Assembly (NCBI GenBank): GCA_029964075.1
Contig: CM057142.1
Span: 31,684,392 to 31,748,391, forward strand
DNA: 64,000 bases
Source of the DNA: Patiria pectinifera
Taxonomy: Eukaryota > Echinodermata > Asteroidea > Valvatida > Asterinidae
Direction of reading: 5' to 3'
Shown: positions 12,001-22,900 of the stretch, piece by piece
Numbering within the stretch: position 1 is the first letter of the stretch
Layout: the number at the start of each line of letters is the position of its first letter
Program-made: the position numbers and the translations under genes
The notes under the pieces: generated by a model
Databases searched by the model: none
The model's input: the letters and a program-made list of their open reading frames with translations, nothing else
What the model was told of the DNA's origin: nothing

Positions 12001-13202
12001 GCCTTAAACATCTGGCTCATTCGAAGCATTACTGCGTTCTTCAGTGTACAGGATATATTGAATAGCAGTTCAACATTTAAAAAAAATAATAAATTGGGGG
12101 TGGGTGTGTGGGTCAAAACAATTTGAAATTTAGAAACATTGAAAATTTTGAATGGCCCCTAAAAGAAAGCTTATTAATTGGGCTCTTGCGTCCTAGATCT
12201 GGAAAACGCTTCATGCAGAACTTCTGTAGAAAAAAATAGGGGGCGCCCTTTGGGTTTCCATCTGTTTTCACTCACCCTGTATATAACCCAATTGATGATC
12301 AGTCATTGCAAATGTTGAAGAAAAAAACCCCGTGAATTTGGACTGAGAAACATTTCTAGCATTGAAAGGCTGGGCACGTGGCCGTTCTCGACCAATAAAA
12401 TGACAGTATCCAAGCACACGATATAACAAATGTGTTTGTTACCCTTTTTTCCACAAAATACTTGATGCCCGTCAGGGGCGTTAATCGCTATTCAAAAGTG
12501 GGGGGACATACATTGATCAGAACTAATGTGAGCGCTTACGGCGTGGGGTTCAGTGGGCCCCGAAATTTTTGTTTAGTCTTACTCTAGATGCTCTCTGTGG
12601 TGCCATCTGAGGCAATTTCTTACCACTTTTACCAATTTCTTCTTTGAGCAAAAGATAATCATTTAAATGTTTTCGAGGTTGGAGTCATTGAATCAGCTAT
12701 TCTGAGCTATAGGGGTGGTGTTCAAGGGCCCGCTTAAGGGCCCCGAAAAAATATTGATTCTAGTTGCTCAGTGGCCAATTTCTGAAAACTTTAACCATTT
12801 CTTTTTGGAGCAAAAGATAGCATTTGACATAATAGGGCCCTGTAAATGAGACACACGAGTTCAAAAATCTGGGGGGGGGGGCACATTTGATGTTTTGTCT
12901 CCCATCCTTCAAAAAGTGGGGGGACATGTCCCCTGTCCCCCCCCCCCCCAGGATTGACGCCCATGATGCCCGTGCACAAGTTCATTATCCACACTTTTCA
13001 CTCTCTTCTTTTCGTTTCTCTTTTTATTCAGATCCAATCGAGGTATGCGCTCGTACCAAGGAAAGCCGTGGAGAAGTTTTGCTCTCTATGCGTGACCTGC
13101 CAGCAACCCAAGACCTGCAAGACGCTTAAGAGGAAGCATACACCACCCGTGAAATGGACTCCCATTATCACACCAAACAGAAAGTCCAAACATAAAGGCC
13201 AA
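8802..13202 (+). CDS. H2C2 integrase-type zinc-finger protein (KRBA2/GIN1-like), three exons, catalytic core not found
   Basis: Three exons, all in phase 0 with GT..AG borders: 8802-9053, 10102-10209 and 13032-13202. Joined, they give 177 residues from the ATG at 8802. Residues 1-84 form an acidic to basic helical N-terminus (FDEFCRETY; KRFRAFTQKH). Residues 100-145 match the integrase zinc-binding H2C2 pattern: H105, H111 (VHDNVVGHG), then SRYALVPRKAVEKF and C140/C143 (CVTCQQ). This order is typical of KRBA2-like and GIN1-like host genes derived from transposon integrases, where a DDE integrase core follows directly. Here the frame stops two codons past the exon-3 donor (GTAAGTTGA), and no core exon was seen before the fumarase gene at 16.8 kb. 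It may be a truncated domesticated gene, a pseudogene, or a gene with unseen exons. The introns carry several MITEs. Confidence 0.6.
9240..9560. repeat. degenerate tandem repeat in intron 1 of the H2C2 gene
   Basis: The word CCACTCNGTATCCGCGTAGC.GGC recurs near 9250 (degenerate), 9369 and 9475, with a trace near 9530, at spacings of about 106-119 bp. It keeps an open frame on the minus strand with twice-repeated YADTEWE, but no known domain is recognised. Confidence 0.45.
10102..10209 (+). CDS. H2C2 zinc-finger gene, exon 2 (zinc-ligand histidines)
   Basis: 36 codons between TTTCTTTCTAG and the donor GTAAGA. It encodes residues 85-120, including VHDNVVGHG, which supplies the two histidines. 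Phase 0 on both sides. Confidence 0.6.
10218..10635. mobile_element. TTAA-flanked CCCTAACC element, copy 2
   Basis: The right end is CCTAGGGAGTTAGGG followed by TTAA. The left end near 10218 is degenerate (AATAACCTTTAA). The core repeats GGAGGATTTTGCAGGATTGA four to five times, with complementary CCTCCAAAATCCTC at the left, giving foldback structure. A homologous interior (GTCAAGGTCTTGGGCTGTACC) is shared with the copy at 35000-35608. It begins only about 10 bp after the exon-2 splice donor. Confidence 0.6.
10753..11074. mobile_element. element G, copy 1
   Basis: A 322-bp element with nearly perfect terminal inverted repeats of about 39 bp, starting ATTCGGGCGATTCACAATGC and ending GTGAATCGCCCGAAT. 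The interior is non-coding. A second copy, 35159-35522, lies in the opposite orientation. No clear target duplication was seen. Superfamily unassigned. Confidence 0.8.
11239..11735 (+). mobile_element. element K (TTAA-flanked), copy 1
   Basis: It begins right after TTAA with AGGGGCACTGCGTCCTGC. The interior (GGATTGTTTACTTAGCCTA, TTGTTTACATCGGACATGAC, GGATGTTTATATCC) is homologous in reverse to the copy at 27046-28347. The similarity fades after about 11735 and the right terminus is not recognisable, so this copy is truncated or diverged. Confidence 0.7.
12473..12965. mobile_element. hAT-like MITE with 8-bp target duplication
   Basis: Terminal inverted repeats CAGGGGCGTTAATC / GATTGACGCCCATG, with subterminal TCAAAAGTGGGGGGACAT repeated in reverse near the right end. 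It is flanked by a perfect direct repeat ATGCCCGT (12465-12472 and 12966-12973). An 8-bp duplication with CAGG-type ends fits the hAT superfamily. The right end is 66 bp before exon 3 of the H2C2 gene, so the insertion sits close to that splice acceptor. Non-coding. Confidence 0.85.
13032..13202 (+). CDS. H2C2 zinc-finger gene, exon 3 (zinc-ligand cysteines)
   Basis: 57 codons from IQSRYALVPRK to ..KSKHKGQ, between TTTTTATTCAG and the donor GTAAGT. It contains CSLCVTCQQ, with C140 and C143 as ligands, then a Lys/Arg-rich linker. In KRBA2-like proteins the next residues are the start of the integrase core (VD..D). If the donor is not used, the frame ends V-S-stop at 13211. Confidence 0.6.
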
Positions 13203-15057
13203 GTAAGTTGATCAAATCCCATGTCAGTATGTATCTATGCCAAATAAAGTATTACTAAATAGCAGTTTTGATAAAAGGTTTGCATGCCGTTTGCATAGGA
13301 TAACTGTACTAGTGAGTTTAGCATTATTCCTAAGTAGATGAATGGTCATACGTGTACTTTCATGAAACAGTTAATACACAATGTTTATCATGCATCAGCC
13401 TTCATTCCATGCAATATTCGTCGTAGATATATTAAGTCTCTGGTGTTCAGTTTTCATATGCATTCACTTTTTCCCTTTAATTAATTGTTTCGTTTTCTTG
13501 TCCTTTTTTTTCTATTATAACAGTATACATATATATCAAATATATGTTTTCTCGGTGCCATTTTCAAGTGCAAAACCATTATCTGTGGATGCTTTTGTTA
13601 AATAAAGTTACTATTTGTTCATAAATTGTCACTCTTTCGTCACTCTTCCTTTGTTTCTAGTGCTAGTGTTTGAGTAAGGCACAATTTCATGGCTCTACCA
13701 AGCATGGAAAATTGCCAAGCATATAAGAACCCTCAAAAGCAGTAGATACATACGTACATGTGCCGTACATTGTACATGTACATCTCACAGTTTTGGCTTG
13801 TAAACTGTGTCTACGACATGTAAGCATGATGTAAGCAAAATAGCAAGTCATTACAACAAGTAAATGGCCATCCTCCATACAAACGATCAGCGTTGAAATA
13901 CGCGCTGTATTCACACACAGATGGGTATAGGCTAATGCATACACCCTCAACTCACTGAAACCATAACTCCTAAAAGAAACGTGTTCTGAACATAGTAACT
14001 GTACCCCAGGTAAATTTAGTTTGCTTGCTGTAGAAACCAAATATTTCTGCTTGTGGAAAAAATTGTATGTACAAAATGTACGTACCTATCAAAACGACAA
14101 CAATCTGCACTTCGGGCATACTGACTCTGTCAGACATCCAATAACAATACATGCTTTTGAGGTGGGCGAGTCGCTTGGCCTGATGATGGCCCCCTGGGCG
14201 GTCTATTTTCCTGTCACTCATGAAGTTTATTCATAAAGTAACTCCACAGCTAGTTGCTGCCAACTCTAGTGAATATTCAAACTAAATTTGAATGAAATTC
14301 ACAAAACTTTACTGTATTATGCAATATTCATAAACCATTAATCAATCTGAAGTTGATCGACTGTATAATCAACTGATAACCCAATTTGGCTTGTGTGTGT
14401 GCCGGGTGCGCGCGCGCGCGTTCAGCTAGCTCTTCACGCACAGTACTGCATGCTGATTGGCTAATCATCATTTGTTTTCTGCGTATGCATGCGATTAAAT
14501 CAGGTCACCGCGTATTCGCTAAATGTGTATTCATTACTTCCCAAACCTGTGCACGCTGTAATTGGCTGTATGTAAATGAAGTTATGATGTCATAGCTCAT
14601 TAAAGCTTGTCACCTCGCCCGTGTGTTCTTATTGTAATGTGCGTTTGTGCTGAACTCGTTGAATAAAATTGGCCCCAGGATTTAACAGAAAAATTAATTT
14701 TCTCGCTACTCAGGCCTGGTCACAGCCTCCATCCTAAAAAAAAATGGATTATAAAGCAGAGTCCCCTCAACTTCAGCTCTTCAGACTTTTCCCCCAAACT
14801 TTCATCGGAAGGGCTCCTTGCAAAATGACCTTGTTGCAGAGATGCAAATTTATTTCGTTGAATATTGGTGTAACCTGAACAACCTAAAACTATTTGTGCA
14901 AATCGTGAGAAAACTAAGATTCAACAAGGGTCCTCTAATGTGCTGCTCTCCAAAAAAAAATCTCATTAAATCACTGTTACCAATGTAACCTGTGAAAGTA
15001 TTAACCGGACAAATTACAGTTATCATTATTTGATCCATTCACATACCCTACTTCATA
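13203..15057. other. no gene recognised between the H2C2 exons and the fumarase gene
   Basis: AT-rich DNA with a GT/CG alternating tract at 14393-14420 (GTGTGTGTGCCGGGTGCGCGCGCGCGCG region). I searched for an integrase core exon and a mitochondrial targeting exon and saw neither. Confidence 0.45.
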
Positions 15058-15227
15058 CAGTGAATTCACGATAAGTCAAAACATGTTAACTCAAAAACCC
15101 TTCTAACTCAAAGTACAAAATTACTCCCATCTATTGTTGTTGAATAGAAAATCCATTAGATAACTCCAAACTCTACTTTTAAATTTGAGCCGATTCCCCT
15201 GAGGTTTGACTTATCGAGATTCCACTG
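15058..15227. mobile_element. pogo/mariner-like MITE
   Basis: A 170-bp element with inverted ends CAGTGAATTCACGATAAGTC and its partner (CAGTGGAATCTCGATAAGTC read on the minus strand), flanked by TA on both sides. These ends resemble pogo/Tigger-type termini of the Tc1/mariner group. Non-coding. Confidence 0.75.
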
Positions 15228-15232
15228 TAATT

Positions 15233-15663
15233 GTGACCTGTCGTCACAAAATGAGCTTAAAGTTGGACTTTTAAGAATTGAGATAATTATATATCTGGAT
15301 TCTACAGAGTAAGAGCTTTCCAATGGTATACAACATTAAGGGGTACTGAGTTTATTAACGGAAATATAGACCACCAACTTGCTTGAAGTTTTAAAACTGA
15401 TGCTTGAGAAAATGGCGTTTAAAAATCCTGCAGTTGTGTTACAGTGATAGAGCAGTCAACTTATAATGAAGGGATGAAATGGGTTTTACAGATGTTTGAC
15501 AGAACAAAAAACTTAGAAGAAAGGTTAAACATAACTTAGAGATCTAAAGGTTTACCTGAAAACAAAAAAAATCAACCACCCCTTCAAATTTTGGCTTTAC
15601 CCCACTGTACTGCAAAATGGCAATTTCCAACTTTAAGCTCATTTCATGGTGACAGGTTGACCG
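15233..15663. mobile_element. foldback element ending GTGACCTGTC
   Basis: The left arm contains GTGACCTGTCGTCACAAAAT and GAGCTTAAAGTTGGA. The right arm is its complement (TCCAACTTTAAGCTC..GGTGACAGGTTGAC). The arms are about 35-40 bp with a non-coding interior. It lies directly beside the pogo-like element. No duplication was identified. Confidence 0.65.
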
Positions 15664-16002
15664 AAAGTTTTTTCTTCCTGTTGATACATGCTAAAGGTGT
15701 TTATCACAAAAAACATTGTCAAAACCACATTTTTACATGTAATAATTGTCCAGAATAACTCTTTCTTTGCAAATTTTGGGTGAAAGTATTACTGAAAGGA
15801 CGAAATGTACACACAACACTAAAAGAACATATCCACTCGACAAGCAAACTTGAAACACCAGAACTGACCATCATGTACAACGCACCTCCCACTGGCACTG
15901 CACTCTCGCACAGCTTACTTGCCTCTCTTCACTTGTACACCCATGGTGTGCTACGGTCTAGCCTGGCTATCTCGCGAGACAGCAGAATCTCAGCATCCTA
16001 AT

Positions 16003-16285
16003 TAGTTGGGCCAGCCCACCTGTAACACTTTAGTTGGCATAGTGTCATCACAGGGGGTCTCATCTATAGTAGGACAGTGTTAACTATAGCTTGGACCGAT
16101 GCTGGTGCGTAAGTGTGATGTCATTTCAACTTGGACCGCACCCACTGCACACGGTGTAGCATTGGAACCAGTGGAACTGGAAGTAGTGCAAAGTGGCATG
16201 TTCAGCCAATGGGTGCTCGTTATTAGTGGTGTGTGTGCGTGTATGAGGCAGTCACTTACGAACTGGATATAGTTGGGGCGTAACA
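16003..16285 (+). mobile_element. CTATAG-palindrome element B, degraded copy
   Basis: The right end GGATATAGTTGGGGCGTAACA and the interior AACTATAGCTTGGACCGATGC match the terminal repeat of the element at 1939-2797. The terminal repeat is interrupted after GACCGATGC by element C (16101-16264), which is therefore the younger insertion. Confidence 0.6.
16101..16264 (-). mobile_element. element C, nested copy
   Basis: About 160 bp with short inverted ends (GCGTAAGTG / CACTTACG). In reverse complement it matches 62969-63131, sharing the interior TGGTTCCAATGCTACACC and GCCCATTGG words. It is inserted within the terminal repeat of element B. Confidence 0.65.
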
Positions 16286-16437
16286 AAGTCATCACATATC
16301 AGTCATGTCAGTATTATAGTCAAGTCCATCACGAGTATGGTCCTAAGTAATTCACAAGTCATTTCATAAGTCCAGTCACAACTAAACAGGGGTTTGATCA
16401 ATAACGAAGGAATGCTTTGTCACTGTTCATTTGAATC

Positions 16438-16690
16438 TGCTCTGTTCACAAGTACCCCCTCACCGGCAAAGAAAGTACAGTTGGGGGTGACCGACCGACG
16501 CCATCTTGCTTGACTGCAATCTTGCCGCGACGCGCGGCCGTACCACTGCGTGTACATAATACAAATCCCCTGGTGTACGTGCGTCACACACAAGGAACGG
16601 TGCGCAGCGTCAACCGGCTAAATATCCCGCCCATGGGACGTCTTTGCTAGGTAAAAGGGCCCTCTTTTGTTGGTGCACGGAGCCCATAGC
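16438..16690 (+). repeat. dispersed repeat I, copy 1
   Basis: This strongly matches 36668-36945, sharing TCACCGGCAAAGAAAG, GGGGGTGACCGACCGACGCC, CAAATCCCCTGGTGTACGTG, AAGGAACGGTGCGC and CATGGGACGTC. Shorter related pieces lie at 41028-41075 and 41440-41495. It is GC-richer than its surroundings and lies just 5' of the first visible fumarase exon, but being repeated it is not evidence of a gene-specific promoter. Confidence 0.75.
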
Positions 16691-16843
16691 TTGTGAGTTG
16701 TGGACGTTAGACTAGATGACTTGTGATGACCCTGTGATGGACTTACATGTATGAGGAGTCAGTGACGGACAAGTGCAGGACTTGCAATTTAATACATTCC
16801 CTTAGTAATGCTGTTGATATACATGAACATTTATTTTTTTCAG

Positions 16844-16972
16844 GCTAAAAAGTTTCGTATTGAGACGGACACCTTTGGTGAGTTGGAGGTTCCGGCTGAC
16901 AAGTACTATGGAGCCAACACGGCCAGGTCCTTCATGAACTTTGACATCGGTGGAGAACGGGAGAAGATGCCA
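16844..16972 (+). CDS. FH exon: [17 protein letters not shown]..
   Basis: 43 codons, phase 0 at both ends, acceptor TTTTTTTCAG and donor GTATGT. It encodes the start of the mature enzyme ([15 protein letters not shown]). An ATG at 16808 is in frame through the acceptor, but the residues it would add ([12 protein letters not shown]) are intronic, so I do not take it as the start. Confidence 0.93.
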
Positions 16973-19900
16973 GTATGTACATTCATTCTGATTTGCTGGT
17001 GATTTTTTTATCATTTTCCTGTTGGCCAAGGAATTCATCATGTTCACTCTGCAGTGTTAATGGCGTGTTCTATGTTTGCCCATGAAAATGTTTATGAAGA
17101 ATAAAAATGAAATTCACATTAGTATTTAATGTTCTATCATTAGAAAAGATATGTTGCTAACATGAATTATAAATTAAGAAAGTCATTAAAGTATGGTGCC
17201 AGCGGACCACACCATTTGAGGTAATATAGGGGTGTACTATCTTGGAAACAACATTTAAACATTTCTTTATTCGATAATTAGTTGTTCAACGTCACAATAT
17301 AATTTTTGTACTTGAAATGTATTCATAAACCTCAAAACAGGGACTACATCAAATTAATGGATTCGTCCATGAAAATGGTAGCATCGTTTTGACTATTTTC
17401 AAAGAAAGTTACAATCGAAACTTGAATACTGCTTGTTAGTAATCACACAAATTTGATAAGTTTTGAGATAAAAACGGACCTGTATATTTTTAGGACAAAA
17501 CAAATCAGCAGCTGTTGCCACAAAGCAAGATTTGTACGTAGCGCTCCAGTCAGACAACACACGCAATGGGGGAAAATCACGGTGGGTTGCATACTCTCTC
17601 ACGTGCTGCAGGAAAATGTTGTCCTGTTTATTTCTCATCATCAATTTCCACATTTGTTTGTGAGAGTATCGATTGTAAATGATTTGATAAACTTTGTGGC
17701 CCTTTTTATAGCTTCTGTAGTGTAAATGGAACTGGTTCAGAGCATTTTTGGCTAGAATTTGGAGGCCTTACAAATCTTAATTTGTAGGTGTTTTCTAATC
17801 ACACACATGCACATACACACACAGTCGTGAATTTCTATACGCCCGAGGACAATCCTTTGTGTTTCCCTTGGTCCCTGTAATATAACACTCTCCCATAGAC
17901 TAAGCACATAACCGTACGATCGAGAACTGTTTTCAACAAAAGACCCAACGCTCGAGGACTGAAAGAATCTTTTGTTCTCCCTTCGTGTGTCAGTCCTCTA
18001 TCGTAAAGCCATACACGAACACACATTCTTGTTCTGTAGTTGTCGGGACTACACAGGAGTTGTCCCATGGTACTATCGGGACCGAAGACGCTGTGGGGAC
18101 AGCAGAAAGTCCCCATATCTCGGTCCTAATTTGCCTAACAATAAAAAACTTCCCCATAACGCGGTGAGGGACCGCCCATGCCTGTACCCAATATTACACA
18201 CGCATACTTCTAATCCTTTTTGTAAGCAATATTCAGCAGTCAGTTTCTTTCCCAAATGTATTGATAAAAATCTCCCGTTTTATTTTTGTCTTTTTGTTGA
18301 GGTGCCTCTCATTCGGGCATTTGGAGTTCTCAAGGGTGCCGCTGCTGAGGTGAACAAAAAATTTGGACTTGATCCAAAGAAAGCCGAGTACATTGTCAAA
18401 GCTGCTAAAGAGGTAACCAAACAAAATGAAATATTAAAGAGTACGAGTACCGTCAATTCTAGTACTAGTCGTTGACATTCGAGTACGAGTATGAGTACAA
18501 GTACTCCCAAAAAAGTACTTGAGTAGTACTCGAGTACGAGTACCGAGTAAGAGTACTACAACACTAATTTCTGGTGTTCTTTGTTGTTTTGATTTAGTAA
18601 TAATAAATTCGCAAAGGTTTACTCACGCCTGTCTGTCTGTCCTTCAGCTTGAGGAGGGCAAACTAGACAACCACTTCCCCCTGGTGATTTGGCAGACTGG
18701 GTCTGGTACCCAGACTAACATGAATGTGAACGAGGTGATTAGCAATCGGGCCATCCAGATGCTGGGGGGAGTCATGGGCAGTAAGTCCCCCATTCATCCC
18801 AATGACGATGTCAACAAGAGTCAGGTAAGTTTTTTTCTTGATTTTGTTGGTTTGGCATCTGCACAAAATTTCTTTTAAATATTGCAGTAGACAATTTTCT
18901 TTTGTACATTTACCAAAATTGTAGGTACTCGGTGTTGGTTAAAATTGCAAGCGTTAGTGTTAAAGGGTTCCTGTGATGAATTTCAACCCCTACTCATAAT
19001 GTATGAAAATATTTGAAATCCCTTTTTGGTTAATTTTATTTGAAAAGTGCACTTCTTTAAACTTTTAAAACTGTCCATGCTCTCCGGACAACTGAGGGGC
19101 TGTTGCTTTGATGTCATTCCAGGAAGACACTGTTTAGTTCAGGGGTTTTCTGTTGAAGCTGTGAACCCAAAATTAGCTCATTGAAAACATCTGTAGAAAG
19201 GGTTGCTCATTGGCTTACTGCCATGTGCTTTACACAACGAATCACCAAGGAAAAGAAAATTTACCAAAGCCAAATATCCAAAATTCCAGCAACGGTTTGT
19301 GCTGAAACAGCTGTAACATTGAGGTATCTGCCCAGAATGACATCACAGTTTTGAATGAAATCAAAACAAATGAAATCAAAACAGGCATGTTTTCAAGAGT
19401 CCCTAAAAGTGTTCTGGATGGTGATGGGGAGAGAGTTCCATGATTCGGGGCTTGTCAACGGAGAAGGCACGGTCCCCTGCATTCTTGATGATGCGCGGGA
19501 TGACCACATTGGCTTCCGAGCGGAGACCTTTACATTTTGGTTTGCTGAGGTCAAGGACCGCAGAAACGTATGATGAGAACTTATTAGACACGCTCTTGTA
19601 CATGTTATGTACTGTTTTGAAAACAACCCGTTGTTCATTTTTTGTTGTTTTGCAAGAATTGTTTTCTTGATTATATCAGTACTATTTATCCCTCATCGTC
19701 CTATCAGAGTTCCAATGACACATTCCCCACCGCCATGCACATAGCAGTTGCCTTGGAGATTCAGAGTTGTCTGTTGCCAGGGTTACATGCGCTCCATGAT
19801 GCATTGCGGCAGAAAGAAGAACACTTCAAAGAAATCGTCAAGATTGGAAGGACTCACACTCAGGTATGGTGTATTTAAAATGAATTTTTTTGGGCCATTC

Positions 19901-22900
19901 TATAAATTTGTGGTCCATTTTTTTCTCTGTCCCTGTTACATCTGGCATTAAGATTCTTTAATTCTGATGCACTCCCTAATGCAGTCTTCCTCCAAGAGTG
20001 ATTATGAAAAGCAAAGTAGTTTCTACTTGTGTTTTTTCTCTTCTATTTACAGTGTCTGTAAAATTTCTTATTATATCTAAAAAAAAAAATAGGAATATCT
20101 ATTAGAACCACATATTAGAACTAAATAACTAGAAAGAGTCGAAAAAACATTTGCGAAGGGTGTCTTAAATTCTTGCTTCATGTCTTTGTTGTGAACTTTT
20201 AATGGTTCGGTCTTTGCCTACTCTGTTAACATATTTCGTAAATTAGCCGTTTGTGAGTTAAACCCACTGAGTTTGATGTAACTGATGTGTGATACACTGA
20301 CTTGTTCAAATGCTTGGCACATTTTAACTTGAATTCTTCAGACTAATGACACTTTCCCCAAATTGGGGCAAACTTTTGCAAATTTACATAAGAGAAGCCA
20401 ATCCCCATTACAGGTATACACAGGTAGTTCCCTGTGGGTGCGAATGGCTCAAATGGCCTGTTCCGGATTTGGCCATAACCCCCTCCCCACCCCACCAACC
20501 CCGCCCCCACCTTTGGTTTGTGCATATTTGTCGCTGTGCTTGTGGCCAGGTTTGACTGAGCTACTGTGGTCACCTGACCAAAAGTTGTGATCTAATTGGT
20601 CAATGTGCACTGACTGACAGGAAGTGTCCATTACTCAGCTGGAGATTTTTGGTTTCTGTTCCCTCCCCACCCCCCCTAGGAATCATGTAATACAGCAGCA
20701 ATGTAAAACTTCAAACTTGAGACAGAACTGGGCAGTGGTTGAAAGGAGGGTTTGAGGGTATAAGGAAAGAGAATAAAATTGCTACATATAAATACTCTTT
20801 GTTGCACTTCAATGGACCTTATTGGCGAGGTAGCCATTTTTTGTCGAGGCCCCTCAACTTATTGCATAAATTGTTAACTGTTGAATGGGATGGCGCCAGA
20901 CTATTTATGCAGCCTTATTTTACTGTCTTTTTTTTTTTAATCTGGCTGAAAATTTTAGGGAATGTTTAATTACAAATTTTAATGTAGTCATTGAAGCATT
21001 CTTGAATTAATAAGTAATTTACATACTTTCATTTCTCTTTCTCTTCGCAAGTTCCAAAAATGAAGATTTTACCTCACTTTCAATTCAATATGGCCGACTC
21101 GTGAATAAGGCCCATTGGGTATTCAATTGACAAGTTATGGCTGTTTCAAGTTCACATTTATCAGCATGTCGAAACGTTATTCAAATTTTAATTGCCAAGT
21201 AGCAGAATGGATTTTGTTGGGTCATTTGAAGTTTTCATTTTGTGAATTGGATTTTGTTTGTGTTGTTAGGATGCCACGCCCTTGACCCTCGGCCAGGAGT
21301 TCGGTGGGTATCGGACACAGATAGCCAACGGCATGGACAGGGTGCAAGACACCCTGCCAAGACTCTATCAGCTGGCAGCAGGTAGGCCCAAGAGTGTTTT
21401 GCTTCAAATGTGTGCACCTGTCTCCATTTTAGGCAGGAGTAGGTTGTGGCTCTGTGTGACCAATCACAAGAGCTCCAGCTAAGGCTGCACATTGTGGAAT
21501 AGGTTCAGTCTCGCAATTAAGTTTTGTTGTTCATGCATCATTCTTCTTCTTCCAGTGAGTACATCCCTCCATAGTGGAGTATTGTCGTACTTGGGTGCAA
21601 AAGTCACGGGAACAAATATTAACGAAGAGTGCAGTAAACTAATTAAGAACTCAGTGCAAGTAAAACCAATGCCCTTGTGGCATAACTAGCGGAGGGTGAG
21701 TGGTTTCAAGCTAGTCCGGAAAATCTCCAGTGACTGAGCTGAAACCACGGTGACTGGTAGGGCATTCCAGATGCAGATGACACTTGGACAAAAGCTGTGC
21801 TGGTACGATAGAATTCTACAGTGCTGTTGTGTGAACTGTTGTTGGTGGCCCCTATTTTTGATGAAGGGTACAAGTAGGGTGGGGTAGGAGGGATGGCAAC
21901 GAGACCGTGCATTATCCTGTACAGCATGATGATTTTGTTGTGGGCTCGACGTTCGTAGAGAGTTTACCATTGGAGATTTTGTAGCATCTGGGTGGCACTA
22001 TTCCGTTGGTTGAAGTCAGCCGTTACAAATCTAGCGGCACGCCGTTGCACCATATCAACCTGGGAAATCAGGTCCTGTGTATTCGGATCCCACACCGAAG
22101 ATGAGTATTCAAGGGTGGGACGGACATAGGTCTTGTAGGCCTGTTCCTTGATCTTTGGGGGGCATCTTCTCAGGTTGCGGTGAAGAAATCCGAGGGTGCT
22201 GTTGCTTTTCTTGCAGATGTTTTGGACATGGGGCTTCCAGCTGAGATTTCGGTGAATGGTGACACTTAGATACTTTGCCTCATCTACGTTTCGGAGTGCA
22301 GTTCCATGGATCGAATAAGGGGTTGCTCCGTGGATGTTGTTACGCTTGTTGGAGATTCTAAGAACTTCACATTTATTTGAATCTCAACGATTCAACAAAT
22401 ATTTCATTACTTGACAAAAACAAATATTACATTGGCTATAAAATTTTTGAAAATCCGTAAGTGCTTCGAAAGAAATATAGGCATGCCTGACAAGTCGTTC
22501 AGTCAAGCGATACTAATTGTTCCCTGCTGGTGTTTAGGCATTCATCCTGTAATAAACTCCCCCAAGGGGATTACAGCTTGAGATAGGAGAGAGTTGAAAT
22601 CCTGGTACGGTCTTGGGCAAAAACCCCAATATAAGGTCCCAAAAAAAATGGAGCTTGCCCCAAAAGTGGTGCGGCGATGCGGCTTTTTTTTTTTTTTTTA
22701 CCGTTTTTTTCTTTTTCTTCAAATGTTGGCTGATATGACTGCAAATGGTGCCCGACTAAACTTTAGTGCAAATATATGGGAGTCCAGAGAGGCCACATAA
22801 AGCTTATACTCGATCGTAACCCCGTCTAAAAACATGTTAGAATTGTGCAGCAGCAGGATTCCAGTCAAACCAGTGAGTTTGGCAGTTTTGAGACATCATC

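Noticed and set aside
16808..16843. ATG in frame with the first visible fumarase exon
   Set aside because: The intervening codons cover the polypyrimidine tract and the acceptor AG; more likely intron than coding.
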